Of a stretch of 64,000 nt of DNA, positions 8,384-17,481 are shown one piece after another. The stretch's first letter is position 1. Every line of letters starts with the position of its first letter. The stretch comes from an uncultured Lachnospiraceae bacterium (GTDB taxonomy: Bacteria > Bacillota > Clostridia > Lachnospirales > Lachnospiraceae), in the NCBI GenBank assembly GCA_949948735.1, contig CATLGV010000004.1, positions 1 through 64,000 of the forward strand, in the 5' to 3' direction. The notes below the pieces were generated by a model that ran no database searches, was not told where the DNA came from, and saw only the letters and a list, made by a program, of their open reading frames with translations. The position numbers and the translations under genes are program-made.

Positions 8384-8506
8384 GGAATTTCTTGTATAGT
8401 AGAGGAGAAGGGCTTTGGGTACCGCAGGGGAGAAGCGCTGCAGATGCCGGCGCTTTGCGTTTGCGGCAAAGCCCATAAAAGGGTGAGGACGGGAAGGAGT
8501 ACCGGG

Positions 8507-9826
8507 ATGAAAAACCAGCATTTACACCTTGTGGAGAAGGTGCTTCCGGGGAGCATTGCGGAGGAAATGGAAATCGAGGCCGGCGATGCGCTTATAGAGA
8601 TTAACGGGAATAAAATAGAGGACATTTTTGATTACCAGTATTATACGCAGGACGAATATATTGAGCTTTTGATTCGAAAGCGCTCCGGCGAGGAGTGGCT
8701 GCTTGAGATAGACAAGGATTATGATGAGGATCTGGGCGTCGTTTTTGAAAACGGCCTGATGGACGAGTACCGCTCCTGTCATAATAAATGCATTTTCTGC
8801 TTTATTGATCAGATGCCGGAGGGGATGCGGGATACGCTGTATTTTAAGGACGATGATTCACGCCTTTCCTTTTTGCAGGGCAACTATGTGACGCTGACCA
8901 ATATGTCGGACGCGGATATCGACCGCATTATCAAATACCGTCTTTCCCCGATTAACGTGTCCTTTCAGACGACGAACCCGGCGCTTCGCTGCAAAATGCT
9001 CAACAACCGGTTCGCGGGGGAGGCGCTTGAAAAGGCGCGGCGGCTTGCGGAGGCCGGTATCACCATGAACGGGCAGATTGTTCTGTGTAAGGGCGTAAAC
9101 GACGGGGATGAGCTGGAAAGGAGCATTTGCGACCTGTCCGCCTGGCTGCCGACGCTGGAGAGCGTTTCCGTGGTTCCGGTGGGGCTGTCAAAATACAGGG
9201 AGGGTCTGTATCCCCTCGAGCCGTTTACGCGGGAGGATGCGAAGGCGGTGCTTGCGCTGATTCATAAATGGCAGGACAGGCTCTATCCGGAATACGGGCT
9301 GCATTTTGTCCATGCAAGCGACGAATGGTATATTCTGGCCGGGGAGGAGCTGCCGCAGGAGGACCGCTATGACGGTTATCTGCAGCTTGAGAACGGCGTG
9401 GGGATGCTGCGGCTTTTGCTGAACGAATTTCAGGAGGCGATGGACAGGCTTGCAGCGCCTGTTGTTGAAGCACAGACGCTGTCGATTGCGACGGGGGAGC
9501 TTGCCTTTCCTTATATAAAGGATATGGCGCGGCAGATAACGGAGCGTTTTCCTCAGCTTCAGCTTCATGTGTATGCGATTCGCAACGACTTTTTTGGCGA
9601 GCGGATAACCGTTTCGGGCTTGCTGACGGGGCAGGATATTTTGCGGCAGCTGACGGGGCGGGAGCTTGGGGAGCGGCTGCTGCTGCCGCAGAATGTTCTA
9701 AAGAGCGGGGAGGCGGTATTTCTTGATGATATGACCCTGTCCGAGATGGAAAAGGCTTTACAAGTCCCGATAGATATTGTAAAATCAAGCGGGCAGGACT
9801 TTGTTGACGCCATATTGCGCGCGTGA
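8507..9826 (+). CDS. DUF512 radical SAM protein with PDZ domain
   Basis: A 439-residue protein of the DUF512 family. Residues 5-40 form a PDZ-like domain (LPGSIAEEMEIEAGDALIEI). A radical SAM type cluster motif follows as C91-x3-C95-x2-C98 (SCHNKCIFCF). The C-terminal half contains the DUF512 region, including HASDEWY and a late ATG-x-LAFPYI segment. The reaction is unknown. ATG 8507 follows GGAAGGAG; an upstream in-frame extension is probably not translated. It sits directly upstream of der, an arrangement I recall from other Clostridia, and its stop is close enough for co-transcription with der. Confidence 0.88.
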   Translation: MKNQHLHLVEKVLPGSIAEEMEIEAGDALIEINGNKIEDIFDYQYYTQDEYIELLIRKRSGEEWLLEIDKDYDEDLGVVFENGLMDEYRSCHNKCIFCFIDQMPEGMRDTLYFKDDDSRLSFLQGNYVTLTNMSDADIDRIIKYRLSPINVSFQTTNPALRCKMLNNRFAGEALEKARRLAEAGITMNGQIVLCKGVNDGDELERSICDLSAWLPTLESVSVVPVGLSKYREGLYPLEPFTREDAKAVLALIHKWQDRLYPEYGLHFVHASDEWYILAGEELPQEDRYDGYLQLENGVGMLRLLLNEFQEAMDRLAAPVVEAQTLSIATGELAFPYIKDMARQITERFPQLQLHVYAIRNDFFGERITVSGLLTGQDILRQLTGRELGERLLLPQNVLKSGEAVFLDDMTLSEMEKALQVPIDIVKSSGQDFVDAILRA

Positions 9827-9882
9827 TATGTGTGGCGGGAACGGTTCTTAGAACTTTTGAGAGGAAAGGCGTGGTTGTTAAA

Positions 9883-11217
9883 ATGGAAAAAGGCAGCAAG
9901 AAACCGATTGTCGCGGTTGTGGGACGTCCGAATGTCGGAAAGTCCACATTGTTTAATGCGCTTGCAGGTGAACGGATATCGATTGTTAAGGATACGCCGG
10001 GCGTTACAAGAGACCGCGTCTATGCCGATGTGAGCTGGCTGGACTGGAGCTTTACATTGATTGATACCGGCGGTATTGAGCCGGACAGCAATGATATTAT
10101 ATTGTCTCAGATGCGTGAGCAGGCCGAGATTGCCGTTGCGACGGCGGATGTGATTGTCTTTCTTGTGGATGTGCGGCAGGGGCTTGTGGACGCGGACGCG
10201 AAGGTTGCCGATATGCTTCGGCGCAGCCATAAGCCGGTGGTGCTGGCTGTGAATAAGGTGGACAGCTTTGCCAGGATGGAAGCGGACGTATATGAGTTTT
10301 ATAATCTTGGGATAGGCGACCCGGTGCCGATTTCGGCGACGAACCGGCTTGGCCTTGGAGAGCTGCTGGATACCGTTACGGGCCTGTTTGATAAGGAGAT
10401 GCTTGGCGAGGAGGAGGATGACCGCCCGCGTGTCGCGATTGTGGGAAAGCCGAATGTGGGCAAATCCTCTATTATCAATAAGATTACAGGGGAGAACCGC
10501 GTGATTGTGTCGGAGATTGCAGGCACGACGCGGGACGCCATTGACACCGAGGTCGTTCATGGCGGAAGAGAATATGTGTTTATCGATACGGCGGGGCTTC
10601 GGCGGAAAAACAAAATTAAAGAGGAGCTGGAGCGGTTTATGATTATCCGGACGGTCAGCGCGGTGGAGCGTGCGGATATTGTCGTGCTTGTTATCGACGC
10701 GGTGGAGGGCGTTACGGAGCAGGACGCCAAAATCGCCGGAATTGCCCATGACAGGGGAAAGGGGATTATTGTAGCAGTCAATAAATGGGATGCGCTTGAA
10801 AAGGATGACAAGACCATCTATCGTTTTACGGAGAAGATCAGAAATACACTGTCCTTTATGACTTACGCGGAGATCGTGTTTATCTCGGCAGTGACGGGGC
10901 AGCGGCTGAACAAGCTGTTTGAGACAATTGACATGGTGATTGAGAACCAGTCGCTTCGGATTTCTACAGGCGTTGTAAACGAGATTGTGACGGAAGCCGC
11001 GGCCCTGCAGCAGCCGCCCTCCGACAAGGGGAAGCGCCTCAAAATCTTCTATACGACGCAGGTGGGCGTAAAACCGCCGACCTTTGTCGTGTTTGTAAAC
11101 GATAAGGAGCTGATGCACTTTTCGTATGTGCGTTATCTCGAGAATAAAATCCGCGAAGCCTTTGGGTTTAAGGGAACGTCGCTGAAATTCATTATACGGG
11201 AAAGGCAGGGGGATTGA
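9883..11217 (+). CDS. der: Ribosome-assembly GTPase Der (EngA)
   Basis: This 444-residue double GTPase acts in 50S ribosome maturation. The first G domain has GRPNVGKST at the start of the protein, the second has GKPNVGKSS near residue 183, each with DTxG (DTGGIE, DTAGLR) and NKxD motifs (NKVDS, NKWDA). A KH-like domain fills the C-terminus. ATG 9883 gives the family's usual N-terminus. An in-frame GTG at 9871 is also possible because GAGAGG is better spaced for it, so the start is uncertain by four codons. It overlaps or abuts plsY. Confidence 0.96.
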   Translation: MEKGSKKPIVAVVGRPNVGKSTLFNALAGERISIVKDTPGVTRDRVYADVSWLDWSFTLIDTGGIEPDSNDIILSQMREQAEIAVATADVIVFLVDVRQGLVDADAKVADMLRRSHKPVVLAVNKVDSFARMEADVYEFYNLGIGDPVPISATNRLGLGELLDTVTGLFDKEMLGEEEDDRPRVAIVGKPNVGKSSIINKITGENRVIVSEIAGTTRDAIDTEVVHGGREYVFIDTAGLRRKNKIKEELERFMIIRTVSAVERADIVVLVIDAVEGVTEQDAKIAGIAHDRGKGIIVAVNKWDALEKDDKTIYRFTEKIRNTLSFMTYAEIVFISAVTGQRLNKLFETIDMVIENQSLRISTGVVNEIVTEAAALQQPPSDKGKRLKIFYTTQVGVKPPTFVVFVNDKELMHFSYVRYLENKIREAFGFKGTSLKFIIRERQGD

Positions 11218-11219
11218 GC

Positions 11220-11861
11220 ATGATTCGCTTGGTATGTATTTTGATCGGTTATATATTCGGATGCTTTCAGACATCCTATATTTATGGCAGGCTTCACGGC
11301 ATCGACATCAGAAAGCATGGCAGCGGAAATGCCGGTACGACCAATTCCCTGCGCGTTTTGGGAAAAAAGGCCGGGGCAATCGTGCTGTTTTGCGATATTA
11401 TGAAGACGGGGCTTGCAATTACGCTGGTACGGCTTCTGTTTAAGGAGCGGTATGCGGACATGATTTATCTGCTGGCGCTGTATACCGGCGCGGGGAGTAT
11501 CCTGGGGCACAATTTCCCCTTCTATTTAAAGTTTAAGGGCGGCAAGGGGATTGCCTGTACGGCAGGGCTGATCATATTTTTTCATCCGTATATGATTTTG
11601 CCGGAGGTGATCACCTTCTTTGGGACCTTTTTTGCGACGCATTATGTGTCGCTGGGCTCGCTGCTGGTACAGCTTGTGCTGATTGCGGAGATGGTCATTT
11701 TCGGGCAGCTGGGGCTTTTCAAAATGGCGCAGCCTGTTCTGAATGAGATGTATATTGTTACGGTTCTGCTGGCGGCGCTGGCATTTTGGGGGCATAAGGC
11801 CAATATCGGCAGGCTGGTGCACGGACAGGAGCGCAAGACATATCTGGGAAAGCACGATTGA
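11220..11861 (+). CDS. plsY: Acyl-phosphate:glycerol-3-phosphate acyltransferase
   Basis: The 213-residue membrane enzyme makes lysophosphatidate from acyl-phosphate and glycerol-3-phosphate. It shows the PlsY motifs SGNAGTTNSLRVLG near residue 40, GHNFPFYLKFKGGKG around 100, and several hydrophobic helices. The ATG at 11220 follows an AGGCAGGGGG stretch and starts two bases after the der stop. An in-frame TTG at 11214 overlaps der and is less likely. It is followed by gpsA, so the substrate producer and consumer are adjacent. Confidence 0.95.
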   Translation: MIRLVCILIGYIFGCFQTSYIYGRLHGIDIRKHGSGNAGTTNSLRVLGKKAGAIVLFCDIMKTGLAITLVRLLFKERYADMIYLLALYTGAGSILGHNFPFYLKFKGGKGIACTAGLIIFFHPYMILPEVITFFGTFFATHYVSLGSLLVQLVLIAEMVIFGQLGLFKMAQPVLNEMYIVTVLLAALAFWGHKANIGRLVHGQERKTYLGKHD

Positions 11862-11910
11862 ATCGCTTGCTTTGCAAAGAAGGGAAGGTCTGGAAAGGAG
11901 AGGTGTTGGG

Positions 11911-12921
11911 ATGGCGAAGATAGGAATGATCGGAGCGGGCAGCTGGGGAATTGCCCTGTCGGTGCTCCTTCACAATAACGGGCATGAGATTACGGTATGG
12001 TCGGCGTTAGCGGACGAGATTGCGATGCTTACCGCGGCGCATGAGCATAAAGATAAGCTTCCGGGTGTGAAGCTTTCCGAGGATATTGTGTTTACCACCG
12101 ATCTGGCAGAGGCGGTGGAGGGAAAGGACATCCTTGTCCTTGCGGTGCCCTCCTCCTTTACAAGGAAAACGGCGCACAGCATGAAGCCGTATGTATCGGC
12201 AGGGCAGATTATCGTGAATGTGGCGAAGGGAATCGAGGAATCGACGCTGATGACGCTTTCACAGGTGATTGAGGAGGAAGCGCCGCAGGCGGATGTGGCG
12301 GTGCTTTCAGGGCCTTCTCATGCGGAGGAGGTTGGCCGGGGCATCCCGACAACGATTGTAGTGGGGGCAAACAGCAGGGCGACGGCGGAGTATATCCAGA
12401 ATGTCTTTATGAGCGACGTTTTCCGGGTGTATACCAGCCCGGATGTGCTGGGCATAGAGCTGGGCGCCGCGCTGAAAAATGTCGTGGCGCTGGCGGCGGG
12501 CATTGCCGACGGCCTGGGGTACGGAGATAACACGAAGGCGGCGCTGATCACAAGAGGAATCACGGAGATTGCCAGGCTGGGGATGGCCATGGGCGGGAAG
12601 TTTGAGACCTTCTGCGGGCTGTCCGGAATCGGCGACCTGATCGTGACCTGCGCCAGCATGCATTCCAGGAACCGGCGCGCGGGCATTTTAATCGGCCAGG
12701 GCAAGTCGATGGAGGAAGCCATGGCGGAGGTAAAAATGGTGGTTGAGGGCGTCTTCTCGGCCAAGGCGGCGATGGGACTTGCAAAAAGGTATCAGGTGGA
12801 GCTGCCGATTATCGAGCAGGTCAATGAAGTGCTGTTTCAGGGAAAGGAAGCGGCTGCGGCGGTGAAGGATCTGATGATACGGGACAAGAAGCTTGAGACG
12901 CCGGACAGCGCGCAGTGGTAG
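11911..12921 (+). CDS. gpsA: Glycerol-3-phosphate dehydrogenase, NAD(P)+
   Basis: A 336-residue cytosolic enzyme reducing dihydroxyacetone phosphate to sn-glycerol-3-phosphate, the substrate of PlsY. The nucleotide-binding motif is GMIGAGSWG at residues 5-13. The catalytic region contains the segment LGAALKNVVALAAGIADGLG, and the GpsA signature FCGLSGIGDLIVTC follows near residue 235. GGAAAGGAGAGG precedes the ATG. It lies 49 bases after plsY, and its 3' end runs close to the next gene, suggesting one operon from the DUF512 gene onward. Confidence 0.96.
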   Translation: MAKIGMIGAGSWGIALSVLLHNNGHEITVWSALADEIAMLTAAHEHKDKLPGVKLSEDIVFTTDLAEAVEGKDILVLAVPSSFTRKTAHSMKPYVSAGQIIVNVAKGIEESTLMTLSQVIEEEAPQADVAVLSGPSHAEEVGRGIPTTIVVGANSRATAEYIQNVFMSDVFRVYTSPDVLGIELGAALKNVVALAAGIADGLGYGDNTKAALITRGITEIARLGMAMGGKFETFCGLSGIGDLIVTCASMHSRNRRAGILIGQGKSMEEAMAEVKMVVEGVFSAKAAMGLAKRYQVELPIIEQVNEVLFQGKEAAAAVKDLMIRDKKLETPDSAQW

Positions 12922-12977
12922 GAGCGGCAGGCGGCGTATTTTACAAAACACAGGGGAAGGTTGAATGGAGGCTCAAT

Positions 12978-13793
12978 ATGGCAAACGAAGCATTTAGCAG
13001 TACACAGGATTATGTGGCAAGCAAGGAGCTGCTTTCCAGCGTAAACGTAGCGATTGCGCTGAAAAAGCCGCTGCTGATCAAGGGAGAGCCGGGCACGGGG
13101 AAGACCATGCTCGCGCAGGCGGTTGCCAATTCTCTCGGTAAGAAGCTGATCATATGGAATATCAAATCGACGACGAAGGCACAGGACGGACTGTATATGT
13201 ACGATACCATTCAGCGCTTGTACGACGGACAGTTCGGCGAGGAGGGCGTGGACGATATTGCCAGGTACATTAAGCTCGGCAAGCTGGGCGAAGCGTTTGA
13301 GAGCGACGAACAGGTGGTGCTTCTGATTGACGAGATTGATAAGGCGGATTTGGAGTTTCCCAACGACCTTCTGTGGGAGCTCGACCAGATGGAATTCTAC
13401 ATCCATGAGACGAAGCGCACGGTGACGGCAAAGCACCGTCCGATTGTAATCATTACCTCCAACGCGGAAAAAGAGCTGCCGGACGCGTTTCTGCGCAGAT
13501 GCATTTTTCATTATATTGATTTCCCGGACGCGGCGCTGATGGAGGAGATTATCAGGACGCATTATCCGAATGTGGAAGAGAACCTGATGAAAAATGCGAT
13601 GCAGGTATTTTATGATATCCGCACGATTCGCGATATTCGCAAGAAGCCAAGTACATCGGAGCTGATCGACTGGATCAACGCATTGCAGATTGGCGGGATT
13701 CCGGCGGACACGCTCAGAAAGCACCTGCCGTTTCTTGGCGTGGTGGTAAAGAAGGACGAGGATTTGGAGACGGTGCGGCAGGAGATTCACTAA
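12978..13793 (+). CDS. MoxR-type AAA+ ATPase
   Basis: The 271-residue AAA+ protein has Walker A GEPGTGKT at residues 36-43, Walker B VVLLIDEIDKAD around 116-127 and a sensor region IVIITSNAEKELPDAF. Small MoxR-type ATPases act as chaperones, usually with a VWA-domain partner for metal-centre insertion or complex remodelling. Here the next gene is a VanZ-like protein and no VWA gene is adjacent, so its client is unknown. ATG 12978 is chosen because GGAGG stands at 12967; the frame is open further upstream but overlaps gpsA. Confidence 0.85.
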   Translation: MANEAFSSTQDYVASKELLSSVNVAIALKKPLLIKGEPGTGKTMLAQAVANSLGKKLIIWNIKSTTKAQDGLYMYDTIQRLYDGQFGEEGVDDIARYIKLGKLGEAFESDEQVVLLIDEIDKADLEFPNDLLWELDQMEFYIHETKRTVTAKHRPIVIITSNAEKELPDAFLRRCIFHYIDFPDAALMEEIIRTHYPNVEENLMKNAMQVFYDIRTIRDIRKKPSTSELIDWINALQIGGIPADTLRKHLPFLGVVVKKDEDLETVRQEIH

Positions 13794-13835
13794 GGCGAAA
13801 CAGGGCGCCGGGAATCACTGCATAGCGGGGAATGG

Positions 13836-14276
13836 GTGTATTCATTGAAAAGACGAAGGATAATCACGATTTTGTTTATTGTATACCTCCTGATTTTGCT
13901 GCGGCTGACGGTATTCCGGCCGAATATGAGCTTTCAGAGGCTGTTTTCGGGGAGGATTAACGCGAGGCTTTTCCGGGAATATCTTCCGCTGCTGCGAAGA
14001 GGGCGCTGGATGCGGAGCGTTTATCTGTTTGGCGGCAATATCTTTTGCTTTATCCCGTTTGGTATGTATCTGCAGGGACGCACAGGCTGGAGACCGGGGG
14101 CCGTTGCGGCGCTGGGGCTGCTGCTCTCCCTGCTTATCGAGACGCTGCAGTATGTTCTGGGAACCGGCGTTTCCGAGCTGGACGATTTGATTTTGAATAC
14201 GCTTGGGACATTCATCGGCGCGCTGTGTGTGCGGCTGTGGATGAAGCGGCAAAGAAAAAAACCGGAGCGGCCCTGA
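13836..14276 (+). CDS. VanZ-like membrane protein
   Basis: A 146-residue protein with hydrophobic helices at about 9-25, 60-80 and 87-105, and the VanZ family segments NIFCFIPFGMYL and SLLIETLQYVLGTGVSELDD. VanZ-like proteins are common in Firmicutes. The name comes from teicoplanin resistance, but most copies have no proven role, so resistance should not be inferred. The start is GTG 13836, with a GGGGAATGG just before it; a TTG nine bases later is also possible. The coding end overlaps the terminator. Confidence 0.8.
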   Translation: MYSLKRRRIITILFIVYLLILLRLTVFRPNMSFQRLFSGRINARLFREYLPLLRRGRWMRSVYLFGGNIFCFIPFGMYLQGRTGWRPGAVAALGLLLSLLIETLQYVLGTGVSELDDLILNTLGTFIGALCVRLWMKRQRKKPERP

Positions 14277-14291
14277 CTGCTCCGGTTTTAA
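14259..14291 (+). terminator. Terminator after the VanZ-like gene
   Basis: AAACCGGAGC pairs with GCTCCGGTTT, followed by TTAA. The stop codon of the VanZ-like gene lies in the loop, so the coding end overlaps the hairpin. Confidence 0.75.
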
Positions 14292-14317
14292 CTTAAGGTC
14301 CAAATTTTTTAAAGGTG

Positions 14318-14346
14318 TTGCGGAAAAATGGAAAAAAGTGTATACT
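14318..14346 (+). promoter_or_regulatory. Promoter ahead of the MITE-like element and gpmI
   Basis: TTGCGG (14318-14323) and TATACT (14341-14346) are 17 bases apart. The expected transcription start is at about 14353, right where the inverted repeat element begins, so the whole element would be carried in the gpmI 5' untranslated region. Confidence 0.65.
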
Positions 14347-14353
14347 TTATCCG

Positions 14354-14630
14354 TACCCTTAATTGACAAAGGTATATACGCCTCAAAGCGGGATAATTTC
14401 GGTATTTTCTTCGTTATCCTCAATCGGCGTACGCCCAGTACGCCTCAATCGTCTGCCTTGAAAATGCCGAAATTTTCTCCGCTTGAGGTCGAAGAGTCAG
14501 GCAGAGATAAATTTTGTGCCCTGCAAGGCACTTGAATGATGCGTACAGGGCGTACGCAGAATGAAAGTAACGACGCAGGACACAAAATTTATTCTGACCT
14601 GACCATGTATACCTTTGTCAATTAAGGGTA
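14354..14630. mobile_element. MITE-like element with 23-bp perfect terminal inverted repeats
   Basis: Positions 14354-14376 are the exact reverse complement of 14608-14630 (outer ends TACCCTTAATTGAC and GTCAATTAAGGGTA). Inside are two long imperfect hairpins: 14381-14409 with about 14460-14490, and about 14507-14530 with about 14575-14597. The element is 277 bp and has no gene. The outermost TA could be a target duplication, as in IS630/mariner-type miniature elements, but no transposase is present in the window. Related ends recur between 35.6 and 42.7 kb. Confidence 0.7.
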
Positions 14631-14699
14631 TTGGAAACAAATATTTATAAGGAATAATAGAAAGCAAAATAGAACGATTGGAAAGGTGAAGGAGAAAAG

Positions 14700-16241
14700 A
14701 TGAGCAAGAAGACGACAGTTTTAATGATTTTGGACGGCTACGGCCTGAACGAAAAGACAGAGCACAATGCGGTTGCACTGGGAAAGACGCCGGTTATGGA
14801 CAGGCTGATGAAGGAGTATCCCTTTGTTAGGGGAAATGCCAGCGGCATGGCGGTCGGACTTCCGGACGGGCAGATGGGCAACTCCGAGGTCGGTCATCTG
14901 AATATGGGCGCAGGGCGAATCGTGTACCAGGAGCTTACCAGAATCACCAAGGAAATACAGGACGGGACCTTCTTTGAGAACCCGGCGCTGCTGGAGGCGG
15001 TAGAGAATTGTAAGGCGAAGGATTCGGCGCTTCATTTCTTCGGGCTTTTGTCCGACGGCGGCGTACACAGCCACAATACGCATCTGTACGGGCTGCTCGA
15101 GCTTGCAAAGAGAAACGGGCTGTCCAGGGTCTATGTACATGCGTTTCTGGACGGGCGTGATACGCCGCCCGCATCCGGCAAGGGCTTTGCCGAGGAGCTG
15201 GAGGCAAAGATGGCGGAAATCGGCGTCGGCAGAATCGCATCGGTGATGGGCCGCTATTACGCGATGGACAGAGACAACAATTATGACCGGGTGCAGCTTG
15301 CTTACGACGCGTTGACCGCGGGCAAGGGCGAGCAGGCGTCAAGCGGGCCTGCAGGTATTCAGCAGTCCTATGACAGGGATAAGACGGATGAGTTTGTGAT
15401 GCCGACCGTGGTAGTGGAGAACGGCGCGCCGGTGGCGACGATTCAGGACGGCGATTCGGTGGTGTTCTTTAATTTCAGGCCGGACAGGGCAAGGGAGATT
15501 ACAAGGGCGTTCTGTGACGATGACTTCAAGGGCTTTGCGCGCAGACGGCTGGATGTGAAGTTTGTGTGCTTCTCCGACTATGATCCGACCATTCCGAATA
15601 AGTCCGTTGCGTTCCATAAGATCTCGGTGACAAATACGTTTGGCGAGTGGCTTGCGGCGAACAATATGACACAGGTGCGGATTGCGGAGACGGAGAAATA
15701 CGCGCATGTTACGTTCTTCTTTAACGGCGGCGTGGAGGAGCCCAATCCCGGCGAGGACAGAGTGCTTGTGCCTTCGCCCAAGGAGGTCGCGACATATGAC
15801 CTGAAGCCGGAGATGAGCGCTTATACGGTGTGCGAGAAGCTGACGGAGGCGATTCGCAGCGGCAAGTATGACGTGATTATTATTAATTTTGCAAACCCGG
15901 ATATGGTTGGCCATACAGGCGTTGAGCCTGCGGCAATCAAGGCGGTGGAAGCCGTCGACGAGTGTGTCGGAAAGGCAGTGGAGGCAGTTCTTGAAGTAAA
16001 CGGCACGCTGTTTATCTGCGCTGACCACGGCAACGCGGAGCAGCTTGTCGATTACGAGACGGGAGCGCCTTTTACCGCGCATACGACCAATCAGGTGCCG
16101 TTTATTCTGGTAAATTATGACCCTGCATATACGCTGCGCGAGGGCGGATGCCTTGCGGATATTGTACCGACGCTGATAGAGACGATGGGCATGACGCAGC
16201 CTGCGGAGATGACAGGAAAGTCGTTGCTGGTACGCAGATAA
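14700..16241 (+). CDS. gpmI: Phosphoglycerate mutase, 2,3-BPG-independent
   Basis: The 513-residue manganese-dependent glycolytic enzyme interconverts 3- and 2-phosphoglycerate. The N-terminal metal site ([10 protein letters not shown]), the phosphoserine loop [14 protein letters not shown] with the catalytic Ser near residue 62, [11 protein letters not shown]-type segment, DGRDTPP and the C-terminal metal site CADHGNAEQ all fit the family, as does the length. GAAGGAG precedes the ATG. Its leader contains the MITE-like element, and a strong hairpin follows the stop. Eno, the next glycolytic enzyme, lies 2 kb downstream as a separate unit. Confidence 0.97.
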   Translation: MSKKTTVLMILDGYGLNEKTEHNAVALGKTPVMDRLMKEYPFVRGNASGMAVGLPDGQMGNSEVGHLNMGAGRIVYQELTRITKEIQDGTFFENPALLEAVENCKAKDSALHFFGLLSDGGVHSHNTHLYGLLELAKRNGLSRVYVHAFLDGRDTPPASGKGFAEELEAKMAEIGVGRIASVMGRYYAMDRDNNYDRVQLAYDALTAGKGEQASSGPAGIQQSYDRDKTDEFVMPTVVVENGAPVATIQDGDSVVFFNFRPDRAREITRAFCDDDFKGFARRRLDVKFVCFSDYDPTIPNKSVAFHKISVTNTFGEWLAANNMTQVRIAETEKYAHVTFFFNGGVEEPNPGEDRVLVPSPKEVATYDLKPEMSAYTVCEKLTEAIRSGKYDVIIINFANPDMVGHTGVEPAAIKAVEAVDECVGKAVEAVLEVNGTLFICADHGNAEQLVDYETGAPFTAHTTNQVPFILVNYDPAYTLREGGCLADIVPTLIETMGMTQPAEMTGKSLLVRR

Positions 16242-16282
16242 GGAACGGACAGACGAAGGAAAGCATTGATAAATCGGAGTAT

Positions 16283-16316
16283 AAGGGCGGCCCCTGTGGA
16301 GGGGCGGCCCTTTTGT
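16283..16316 (+). terminator. Terminator after gpmI
   Basis: AAGGGCGGCCCCT and AGGGGCGGCCCTT form a stem with one mismatch and a four-base loop, followed by TTGT. Confidence 0.8.
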
Positions 16317-16338
16317 CGTAGAAGCTTTAAAAAAGCTA

Positions 16339-16386
16339 TTGACATTTCTATAGTATTAGTGTACTATCTAACTAGCATACTAATAC
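16339..16386 (+). promoter_or_regulatory. Promoter and inverted-repeat operator of the GntR-ABC operon
   Basis: TTGACA (16339-16344) and TACTAT (16362-16367) are 17 bases apart. GTATTAGT (16353-16360) and its exact reverse complement ACTAATAC (16379-16386) flank the -10 box. A GntR dimer bound there would block the promoter, so autorepression of the operon is the simple reading. Confidence 0.7.
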
Positions 16387-16406
16387 AAGAGAAAGGAGGA
16401 GAAGGT

Positions 16407-16775
16407 TTGGAATATGATAACAATATACCGATCTATTTACAGGTCACGAACCAGATTAAGAAAGACATGATACAGGGGAAGCTGCCGATGGGCGAGAAGC
16501 TGCCGTCAACGCGGGAGCTTGCGGTGCAGTATCAGATTAATCCGAATACTGCGGTGAGAGTCTATAAGGAAATGGAACAGCAGAAGATGTGTTTTACGAA
16601 AAGAGGGCTGGGAACCTTTGTCACGGAAGATCCGGCGGTGCTCTCTGAGATGCGCACGTCGATGGCCGAGGAGCTTCTGAACGGCTTTGTTCAGGAGATG
16701 AAGGAGCTGGGATTTTCCAAGGAAGAGCTGATTACAGGTATTTTGGCGCGTTTTGATAAAGAGGAGGGGGATTAA
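16407..16775 (+). CDS. GntR family regulator, YtrA type
   Basis: A 122-residue regulator with an N-terminal GntR winged helix (IPIYLQVTNQIKKDMIQGKL, then EKLPSTRELAVQYQINPNTA) and only a short helical C-terminus of about 45 residues. This is the YtrA subfamily, which lacks a large effector domain and usually controls an adjacent ABC transporter. That fits the ATPase and permease genes that follow. The start is TTG 16407, 6 bases after AAAGGAGGAGA; no ATG or GTG gives the expected N-terminus. Confidence 0.88.
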   Translation: MEYDNNIPIYLQVTNQIKKDMIQGKLPMGEKLPSTRELAVQYQINPNTAVRVYKEMEQQKMCFTKRGLGTFVTEDPAVLSEMRTSMAEELLNGFVQEMKELGFSKEELITGILARFDKEEGD

Positions 16776-16776
16776 C

Positions 16777-17463
16777 ATGTTAGTATGTTCAAAATTGAAA
16801 AAAGAGTATTTCCATAAAACGGCGGTTGCGGACATCAGCCTTGAGCTGGAGAAGGGCAGGATATATGCGCTGCTGGGGCCAAACGGCAGCGGCAAGACCA
16901 CCTTTATGAAAATGGCGGCGGGGCTGGTGAAGCCGACGCAGGGCACAATACTGTACGAAGATAAACCGATTGGCGTGGCGTCAAAGCGGGATATCGCGTA
17001 TATGTCTACAGAGCCGTATTTCTATTCATTTATGACCGTGGAGAGCGTGGGAAAATATTATAAGGACTTTTTTGCCGATTTTGACGAGTCGCTGTACAGG
17101 GAGCTGATCGAACAGATGGAGCTGCAGCGCACAGATAAAGTGACACGACTGTCATCCGGAATGATGGCAAAGCTCAAGGTAGCGGTCACAATTGCAAGAA
17201 AGGCCAAGCTGTATCTGCTGGATGAGCCGCTAAACGGCATTGACCTGATTGCGCGGGAAAAGATTATCACGGCTATTCTCAGGGCGGCAGGAGAGGACAG
17301 CACGATTGTGATTTCCAGCCATCTGGTAGACGAGCTGGAGTCGGTGGTGGACAGCGTTATTTTTATCCGGGACGGCGTCAACATCCTTACGGGGGACGCG
17401 GAGGCTGTCAGGGAAGAGCAGGGAAAATCCATTGTAGATTTGTATCGGGAGCTTTATGCATAG
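16777..17463 (+). CDS. ABC transporter ATP-binding protein
   Basis: A 228-residue ATPase with Walker A GPNGSGKT near residue 36, an ABC signature in the variant form LSSGMMAKLKVA, Walker B LYLLDEPLNGID and the H-loop SSHLVDE. It is the partner of the membrane protein encoded next. The ATG follows GAGGAGGGGG and lies one base after the GntR stop. Substrates of YtrA-linked ABC-2 systems are often peptides or cell-envelope stress compounds, but none can be assigned from this sequence. Confidence 0.9.
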   Translation: MLVCSKLKKEYFHKTAVADISLELEKGRIYALLGPNGSGKTTFMKMAAGLVKPTQGTILYEDKPIGVASKRDIAYMSTEPYFYSFMTVESVGKYYKDFFADFDESLYRELIEQMELQRTDKVTRLSSGMMAKLKVAVTIARKAKLYLLDEPLNGIDLIAREKIITAILRAAGEDSTIVISSHLVDELESVVDSVIFIRDGVNILTGDAEAVREEQGKSIVDLYRELYA

Positions 17464-17481
17464 AGAAGGGAGTGGGAGATA

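Noticed and set aside
9565-11274. Long open frame of 569 codons on the minus strand across der
   Set aside because: It lies antisense to der, whose motifs and start are secure; the minus-strand translation is rich in Arg, His and Pro with no domain. A shadow frame.
13836-14276. Teicoplanin resistance from the VanZ-like protein
   Set aside because: No other van genes; VanZ-like proteins are widespread and the name alone does not support resistance.
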